64,000 nucleotides of DNA from Patulibacter brassicae. Its GTDB lineage: Bacteria; Actinomycetota; Thermoleophilia; Solirubrobacterales; Solirubrobacteraceae. The notes beneath the pieces were generated by a model, which was not told the origin of the DNA, made no database searches, and worked only from the letters and a program-made list of their open reading frames with translations. The position numbers were made by a program, and so were the translations under genes. Positions within the stretch are counted from its first letter, which is position 1. Every line of letters starts with the position of its first letter. The DNA lies in the NCBI RefSeq assembly GCF_033949425.1, contig NZ_JAXAVX010000001.1:434001-498000 (forward strand), given 5' to 3'. Below, one piece after another: positions 58,652 through 64,000 of the stretch.

Positions 58652-58762
58652 GCCGCCTCCCGTGGCGCAGGAGCCCCTGTTCCAGGGGGGCGCCGGCACG
58701 AGCCCGCGGACACCCTCATCACGTCGCGTCCACGACCCGGAGGCGGCGTCCCCGTCCCGAGC
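58637..58762. repeat. 24-bp inverted repeats bracketing 78 bp
   Basis: 58637-58660 is the exact complement of 58739-58762 (24 of 24 bp), separated by 78 bp. No transposase is nearby. The pair lies in the non-coding stretch 58394-58898, which otherwise holds only the possible lipoprotein remnant and, at 58776-58812, a duplicated GTACTC sequence. Confidence 0.85.
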
Positions 58763-58898
58763 TCGCCGAACGGAGTTGACGGCGTACTCGTGGACAGTGT
58801 ACTCCCCCCTGCGTCGAGGCACCGATCACGCGGGCGGGCCGCCGCGCGCGACGCGTCGTCATCGCGGCACGGCGGTCGGCGGTGGCGCGATCTCGGGC

Positions 58899-60038
58899 TC
58901 AGAGCGGCGCGCCGCCGGGCCACGGCGTCGCCACGGTCAGCTCGTCGCCCTCGGCGACCACCGGTCCGCCGCTGCTCCCGCCGACGCCGCCGATCGTCAC
59001 GAGCTGCAGCCGGGGCCGACGGCCGTGCCCGGGCACGTCGTCGGCGCCGCCGACGACGACGGCGATGCGCCCGTCGACGAGCGGATGCAGACCGCGCACG
59101 CCGTCGCCGGCGTCGTACCCGAACCGCCCGAGGACGACCCCGGTCTCCTCCACCGTCCCGCCGGGGTCGACGGTGACGAGGCGCAGCTCGCTGGACGTGC
59201 GGCCGTCCCGCGCGGCGAGCGCGACGAGTCCCGGACCACCCCCGACCGGCGCGATCGCCGCCAGCGGGATCCCCTCGTCGGCGGGGCGGGCGACGACCGT
59301 GCGGACCGCCTGCCCGTCCCAGCGCTGGATGCGGGAGGCGAGGATCCCGGCGAGCTCGCCGTCCCGCAGTCGCACGCGCGTGCTCGCCCAGGCGACCCCG
59401 CTGCCGTCCCAGGTCGGGGACTCGGGAAGCCAGACCCGGGATCCCCGGAGCGGGGCGCGCGCGATCGTCCGGCTCCGGCGACCGTCACCGACCACCAGAT
59501 CGGGCGCGGCGTCCTCGCCGACGGCGACCATCCACGCCAGGCGGCGGCCGTCCGGCGCCCACGCGGGCGCGCCGAGCACGCGCCGGCCGCCCACGATCCG
59601 GCACCGCCGCGAGCCGACCGCGCAGGTCCGCAGCTGGTCGCGGAACCGGCCCGGCCGGGCCCCGACGACCGCCAGGCGCGTCCCGTCCGGCGAGAACCGC
59701 AGCACGACCGCCCGGCCGGTCCGGCGGATGGTGCGGACCCGCCCGCTCGCGAGGTCCACCACCCGGACCGCGTCGTCGCCGTGTCGCGCGGCCAGGCGCG
59801 TGCCGTCGCCGGAGAGCGCCAGCGCGACGTCCCCGCGACTGCTGCGGGCGAGGCGCAGGACGGTCCGTCGCGTCCCGTCGACGCCGGCGACCGCGACGCT
59901 CCGCCCGTCCCGCACCGCGTAGAGCGCCGGCGGCCCGCCGGCCGCCGCGACCCCGCTGGTCGGCGGCGCCACGGCGAGCAGCGCGACAGCCGCAGCGGAC
60001 GCCACCGCCGCGGGCGGGAGCAACGGTCGGAGCGGCAT
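58899..60038 (-). CDS. Secreted TolB/WD40-like beta-propeller protein
   Basis: 379 residues. A signal peptide (Ala/Leu core to about residue 27, SGVAAAG) precedes repeated propeller blades: ALSGDGTRLAARHGDDAVRVVD, RFSPDGTRLAVVG, AWAPDGRRLAWMV, SPTWDGSGVAWAS (each a fragment of a PD40-type blade). Exported or surface-located; function unknown. TAGCGT ends 6 nt before the ATG. It is unrelated in its C-terminus to the other propeller protein at 32 kb. Confidence 0.82.
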   Translation of the reverse strand: MPLRPLLPPAAVASAAAVALLAVAPPTSGVAAAGGPPALYAVRDGRSVAVAGVDGTRRTVLRLARSSRGDVALALSGDGTRLAARHGDDAVRVVDLASGRVRTIRRTGRAVVLRFSPDGTRLAVVGARPGRFRDQLRTCAVGSRRCRIVGGRRVLGAPAWAPDGRRLAWMVAVGEDAAPDLVVGDGRRSRTIARAPLRGSRVWLPESPTWDGSGVAWASTRVRLRDGELAGILASRIQRWDGQAVRTVVARPADEGIPLAAIAPVGGGPGLVALAARDGRTSSELRLVTVDPGGTVEETGVVLGRFGYDAGDGVRGLHPLVDGRIAVVVGGADDVPGHGRRPRLQLVTIGGVGGSSGGPVVAEGDELTVATPWPGGAPL

Positions 60039-60102
60039 GCGCGCACGCTACGGCGAGGCGCGAGCGACGCGCAACCGCACGCTCCCGCGTCGCCCGGGGC
60101 GG

Positions 60103-60249
60103 TCAGCCGAGCGTGCCGGTCTCGAGCACGAGGTACACGCCGAGCGCCAGGACGCCGAGCAGGACCACCCAGTAGAGCCACCGCACGATGCGACGCGACC
60201 GGGAGTCCGGAGCGAAGATCTCCGCCAGCACCTCGCCACCCGTGCACAT
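60103..60249 (-). CDS. Small single-span membrane protein
   Basis: 48 residues: a polar N-terminus (CTGGEVLAEIFAPDSRSRR) then one transmembrane helix WLYWVVLLGVLALGVYLVL and a short tail. TAAGCT ends 7 nt before the ATG, the same spacing as other leaderless genes here, which supports expression. Function unknown; too short for family assignment. Confidence 0.55.
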   Translation of the reverse strand: MCTGGEVLAEIFAPDSRSRRIVRWLYWVVLLGVLALGVYLVLETGTLG

Positions 60250-60365
60250 GCGCGGGAGCTTACGAACGACCGCGGAACGCCGCGCCAGACACGTCGAGCC
60301 CGAGCGGGTTCCGCGCTGCCGACGCCGCCGTGAGCCGCGCGCCACCGCACGACCGCCGGAGAACG

Positions 60366-60393
60366 CGAAAGCCCCGCCGGGGCGGGGCTTTCG
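60366..60393 (-). terminator. Terminator of tRNA-Gly
   Basis: A 13-bp perfect stem (CGAAAGCCCCGCC / GGCGGGGCTTTCG) with a GG centre starts 7 nt past the tRNA 3' end. GCUUUCG gives a short U-rich end. Confidence 0.8.
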
Positions 60394-60399
60394 TTCAGG

Positions 60400-60473
60400 A
60401 GCGGATGATGGGACTCGAACCCACGACCTTCTGCATGGCAAGCAGACGCTCTAGCCAACTGAGCTACATCCGC
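60400..60473 (-). tRNA. tRNA-Gly (GCC)
   Basis: 74-nt cloverleaf: acceptor GCGGATG/CATCCGC, D-arm AGCTCAGTTGGCTAGAGC, anticodon loop TTGCCAT (anticodon GCC, glycine), T-loop GTTCGAGTC, discriminator T. CCA is not encoded. Confidence 0.95.
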
Positions 60474-60549
60474 GCGGGAGCAGCAATATAGCGGGCCGGA
60501 TCGGCGGGCGCGTCGCGGTCGGACGGCGGAGCGCGTGGCGGCGAGCGCG

Positions 60550-60587
60550 TAGGATCCGGGCCGATGCCCGCCCCCCTCGGCGCCTGA
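60550..60587 (+). promoter_or_regulatory. rsgA promoter with a 7-codon leader ORF
   Basis: TAGGAT (60550-60555) is followed after 8 nt by ATG CCC GCC CCC CTC GGC GCC TGA (60564-60587), in the same frame as rsgA, whose ATG comes 3 nt later. The mRNA may be leaderless and translate this mini-ORF first, with re-initiation on rsgA. Confidence 0.4.
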
Positions 60588-60590
60588 CGG

Positions 60591-61712
60591 ATGGACGACG
60601 GACGCGACGACGCGCCCGTGCCCGCGCCGCCGGAGCCCGACGACGTCGCCGACCTCTGGGACCTCGACGATCCGCTCGCCGCGGCCGGCTACGACGAGGC
60701 GATCGCGGCGCGGCTCGCGCCGGCGCTGGCCGACCGGCCCGAGCGACGACCGGCCCGCGTGGCGCGGATCGAGTACGGCGGCTGCCACCTCGTCACCGCC
60801 GACGGCCGGCGGCCCGGCGTCGCGCGGCTCCCTCGCGCGTCGACCTACGACGACGACCGGGCGGAGACGCCGCTGGCCGTCGGGGACTGGGTCGCCGTCG
60901 AGCGGGACTCCAGCGACGACCGACTGCTCGCCGTCGACGTCGCCCCGCGCGAGCGGCGCGTCGGACGCCGCGACCCGTCGCGCGAGCTGCTCGAGCAGGT
61001 CCTCGCGGCGAACGTCGCCGCGGTGCTCGTCGTCCACCCGCTCGACCGGCCCCTGCGGCCCGGCCGGATCGAGCGCTCGCTCGTCGTCGCGCACGAGGGC
61101 GGCGCCCAGCCGATCGTCGTCGCGACGAAGATCGACCTGGACCTCCCCGGCGCGTGGCAGGCGGTGCGCGACGCCGTGCCGCCCGACGTGCCCGCCGTGG
61201 CCGTGTCCAAGCGGGACGGCCGCGGGCTCGACGAGGTCCTCGCCCTGCTGCCGCGAGGCGAGACGACGGCGCTCATCGGCGAGTCCGGCGCCGGGAAGTC
61301 GTCGATCATCAACGCGCTCCTCGGCCAGAACGTCCTGCAGACCGGCAGCGTCCGCGCGCGCGACGCGAAGGGTCGCCACACCACGACGGCCCGCGAGCTC
61401 GTCCCGCTCGACGGCACCGGCACCTGCCTGCTCGACACGCCCGGCACGCGCGAGCTCGGGATGGTGCGCGACACCGGCGGCCTCGCCGCGGCGTTCTCCG
61501 ACATCGAGGAGCTCGCGGCCGGCTGCCGGTTCGCCGACTGCCGGCACGACCGCGAGGCCGGGTGCGCCGTCATCGCCGCGGTCGAGGCGGGCGCGCTGCC
61601 CGACCAGCGCCGGCGCTCGTTCCTCGAGCTGCGGGCCGAGATCGAGGAGCTCGACGGCAAGCGCGAGGATCGCGAGCGGCGCCTGGGCGAGGGTCGGCGC
61701 CCGCGCCGCTGA
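60591..61712 (+). CDS. rsgA: Ribosome small-subunit GTPase RsgA
   Basis: 373-residue circularly permuted GTPase that checks late 30S assembly and releases RbfA. OB domain at about 55-120 (VARLPRASTYD..., VAVERD); GTPase motifs in permuted order: G4 TKID, then G1 GESGAGKSS, G3 LLDTPGTRELG; C-terminal zinc domain with CRFADCRHDREAGC. A long acidic N-terminal extension (1-55) is unusual for E. coli but seen in actinobacteria. Start at 60591 follows a mini-ORF. Confidence 0.97.
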   Translation: MDDGRDDAPVPAPPEPDDVADLWDLDDPLAAAGYDEAIAARLAPALADRPERRPARVARIEYGGCHLVTADGRRPGVARLPRASTYDDDRAETPLAVGDWVAVERDSSDDRLLAVDVAPRERRVGRRDPSRELLEQVLAANVAAVLVVHPLDRPLRPGRIERSLVVAHEGGAQPIVVATKIDLDLPGAWQAVRDAVPPDVPAVAVSKRDGRGLDEVLALLPRGETTALIGESGAGKSSIINALLGQNVLQTGSVRARDAKGRHTTTARELVPLDGTGTCLLDTPGTRELGMVRDTGGLAAAFSDIEELAAGCRFADCRHDREAGCAVIAAVEAGALPDQRRRSFLELRAEIEELDGKREDRERRLGEGRRPRR

Positions 61713-61718
61713 GGAGCC

Positions 61719-62519
61719 TCAGGCCTGGGCGGGCTGGCCGCTGCCGAGGTAGAGGTACCCGTGCTCGTCGGCCACGGCGTTGGGCTCGACGTCGCCCGGG
61801 TCGAGCTCCGCCAGCGCCGTGCCCTGGTCGAGCACGTGGACGCCGTCGCCCTCGCGCGCGAGGTCGAGCTCGAACCGGTACCAGGTGAGCTCCCACGCGA
61901 CGACGATCCGCATCCGCGAGTCGCCGACGCCCCGGATCGTCACCCACGGCGCCCCGAGGGAGCGGGCGATGCCCGACAGCGTCCGCGGGTGCGGCGAGTG
62001 GTTGTAGAGGTCGATCGCGCGCGCCGCCATCCGCGCACCCGCGCTGATGACCTGCGCCCGGTCGCCGGTCGCGGTCGTGCCGTGCGCCGCGAGCGGCGAG
62101 GCGTGCTGCTCCTCCTCGACCGTGATGCCCAGCTCGTCCTCGAGCGTGTGGATGTGGCGGCGCGAGGGCGCCGGGACGCCGAGATCCACCTCGCCCCGCT
62201 CGTCCGGTCGCTCGGCGTCGGGGTCGGGGCGACGGCGCCGGGTGCCGCTCGCGCGAGCCGGGGTCGGCCGGCTCCGTCCACCGCGCCGCCCGCCGCGGGC
62301 GCGGCGCAGGCGGTCCAGCAGCGACGGCCCGCGCTCGGGCTCCAGCGTCAGCGCATCGCCGACGCCGATCCGGATCCAGCCGGCGTGCAGCGCGCGCGGG
62401 ACGCAGAGCTCGCAGACCTCGCGACGCTCGCCGTCGTGCAGGAAGATCTCCGGCTCCTCGCCCCGCAGGAGGTGCCTGCCGCAGGACGCGCAGACGAGGT
62501 ACGAGGTGGGCGTGGACAC
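61719..62519 (-). CDS. Zinc-ribbon protein of unknown function
   Basis: 266 residues. A N-terminal zinc ribbon (C10-x2-C13 ... C36-x2-C39) is followed by a basic low-complexity linker (about 65-115) and a folded C-terminal half (about 120-265) with ITVEEEQHASPLAAHG, RTLSGIARSLGAPWVTI and IVVAWELTWYRFELDL. The C-terminal half has no recognised domain. The GTG at 62519 is chosen because TAGCCT ends 7 nt before it; this also removes an unlikely N-terminal extension. Convergent with rsgA, 6 bp apart. May be a lineage-specific regulator. Confidence 0.7.
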   Translation of the reverse strand: MSTPTSYLVCASCGRHLLRGEEPEIFLHDGERREVCELCVPRALHAGWIRIGVGDALTLEPERGPSLLDRLRRARGGRRGGRSRPTPARASGTRRRRPDPDAERPDERGEVDLGVPAPSRRHIHTLEDELGITVEEEQHASPLAAHGTTATGDRAQVISAGARMAARAIDLYNHSPHPRTLSGIARSLGAPWVTIRGVGDSRMRIVVAWELTWYRFELDLAREGDGVHVLDQGTALAELDPGDVEPNAVADEHGYLYLGSGQPAQA

Positions 62520-62653
62520 CAGATCGAGGCTAGCATCCGGCCGGCGCTCCGCCACCCGTCGGCAGCCGCCGCCCGCCGCCTCCACGGACGGTCGGTGGGC
62601 CGGCGCTCAGCCCGGTTCCGCGGATGATCGGCCGAGCCTCGGCGGATCGAGGC

Positions 62654-63474
62654 TCAGGCGAGCTCGGCCTCGCCACCGGCGAGACGGGCGCGCAGCCGCA
62701 GGACGGCCTTCGTGTGCAGCTGCGAGGCGCGCGACTCGGTCACGCCGAGGACCTCGCCGATCTCGCGCAGCGTCAGGTTCTCGTAGTAGTAGAGCGCGAT
62801 CACGACCTTCTCGCGCTCCGGCAGCCGCTGGATCGCGTCGCCGACCTGATCGCGCAGGTCCTGGTCGGCGAGCATCGCCTCCGGGTCCTCGGCGCGCTCG
62901 TCCTCGATCGTGTCCAGCAGCGACACCTGGTCGCCGGACGCGTCGCTGACGCTCCACATCTCGTCGAGCGCGTGGACGGTCGCCTGCGAGACCTGCAGCA
63001 GCGAGTCCTGGAAGTCGCGGACCGTCACGCCCAGCGCGTCGGCCATCTCCTCGTCGGTCGGGGCGCGGTGCAGCCGGTGCTCGAGCTGGCTGTGCGTGCG
63101 CTCGATCTCGCGGGCCCGTGCGCGCACCGATCGGGGCACCCAGTCCTGCGAGCGCAGCTCGTCGATGATCGCGCCGCGGATCCGCGTGACCGCGTACGTC
63201 TCGAAGCGCACGTCCCGGGAGGGATCGAAGCGGTCCACCGCCGAGGTCAGCCCCACCATCCCGTAGGAGATGAGGTCTCCCTCCTCGACGTGCGGTGGGA
63301 GGGTGGCGGCGATCCGGCCTGCCACCCACTTCACGAGCGGCGCGTGCTGGAGCACGAGCTGCTCGCGCGCGTACTGGTCCTTGTCGGCGCGCAGGCGGCG
63401 CCAGAGCTCGCGCTGATCGGTCGGTCGTGGCTCGACGGGCAACGGGATGTACGCAGTCGGTCGGACGGGGTCCG

Positions 63475-63478
<4 letters not shown>
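62654..63478 (-). CDS. FliA/WhiG-type sigma factor (sigma-28 family)
   Basis: About 262-274 residues. Sigma region 2 (LISYGMVGLTSAVDRFD, RFETYAVTRIRGAIIDELR), region 3 (REIERTHSQLEHRLHRAPTDEEMADALG in part) and region 4 (LPEREKVVIALYYYENLTLREIGEVLGVTESRASQLHT in part) are all present, so it is an intact alternative sigma factor; whether it controls motility or development (WhiG-like) is open. The start is uncertain: a CTG at 63478 overlaps the recombinase stop (CTGA); a TTG at 63442 is another choice. No ATG/GTG is near. Co-transcribed with the recombinase gene. Confidence 0.88.

Positions 63479-64000
<522 letters not shown>

Noticed and set aside
60188..60454. An ORF ending in THDLLHGKQTL over the tRNA-Gly
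   Set aside because: Antisense translation of a tRNA gene, a common misannotation in databases.

Overview
The window is about 73% GC with almost every codon ending in G or C. It carries actinobacterial-style operons, many GTG starts, F420-type flavoenzymes, a BTAD regulator, a FliA/WhiG-type sigma factor, and TANNNT -10 boxes placed 5-8 nt before start codons, which implies leaderless mRNAs. Gene content and the rpmI-rplT / pheST / argC order suggest a deep-branching actinobacterium, most likely Solirubrobacterales (Patulibacter/Conexibacter-like). Genus and species cannot be fixed from the sequence alone. It looks chromosomal: no prophage, plasmid or CRISPR signal was seen, and one insertion sequence is present.

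Region 1 (1-16.7 kb) is mostly core information processing. On the minus strand infC-rpmI-rplT, an rRNA methyltransferase, pheS-pheT-argC and a secreted CocE hydrolase follow one another. Divergent from infC are a low-molecular-weight tyrosine phosphatase and a fructosamine-kinase-like gene. Then come an XRE/cupin regulator, a CPYC thioredoxin-reductase-like flavoprotein, thrS, a class V aminotransferase, a VapBC toxin-antitoxin pair, tRNA-Val(GAC) and tRNA-Cys(GCA).

Region 2 (16.8-33.5 kb) is regulatory and secreted functions. Two TetR-containing loci share nearly the same palindromic operator: one is CMD-family protein + TetR, the other CocE hydrolase + TetR. A polytopic GT39-like membrane protein and a repeat-rich membrane-anchored protein lie between them. 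PucR-type regulator, glutamine-dependent NAD synthetase, a 1075-residue ATPase/BTAD regulator, a berberine-bridge-type flavin oxidase and two secreted proteins follow. The oxidase promoter and the promoter of the last secreted gene share a 12-bp motif.

Region 3 (33.5-45.4 kb) reads as a stepwise oxidation/catabolic island: acyl-CoA synthetase, P450, F420-type oxidoreductase, zinc alcohol dehydrogenase, SCP2 protein, aldehyde dehydrogenase, GAF-LuxR regulator and glutaryl-CoA-dehydrogenase-like enzyme. A hydroxylation-alcohol-aldehyde-acid-CoA ester route is implied, substrate unknown. An intact IS481-family element (39169-40227) sits in the island, just upstream of the alcohol dehydrogenase. 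It has a 6-bp GCTAGT target duplication, a transposase whose stop codon is supplied by that duplication, and a perfect 56-bp palindrome inside its helix-turn-helix coding region.

Region 4 (45.4-64 kb) holds a monoacylglycerol-lipase-like hydrolase, an AlkC-like repair operon, a macro-domain protein, three translationally coupled glycosyltransferases, gdhA, a PadR-ABC-FtsX operon with an operator at its promoter, a beta-propeller secreted protein, tRNA-Gly(GCC), rsgA, a zinc-ribbon protein of unknown function, a FliA/WhiG-type sigma factor and the 3' part of a Xer-type recombinase that runs off the right edge.
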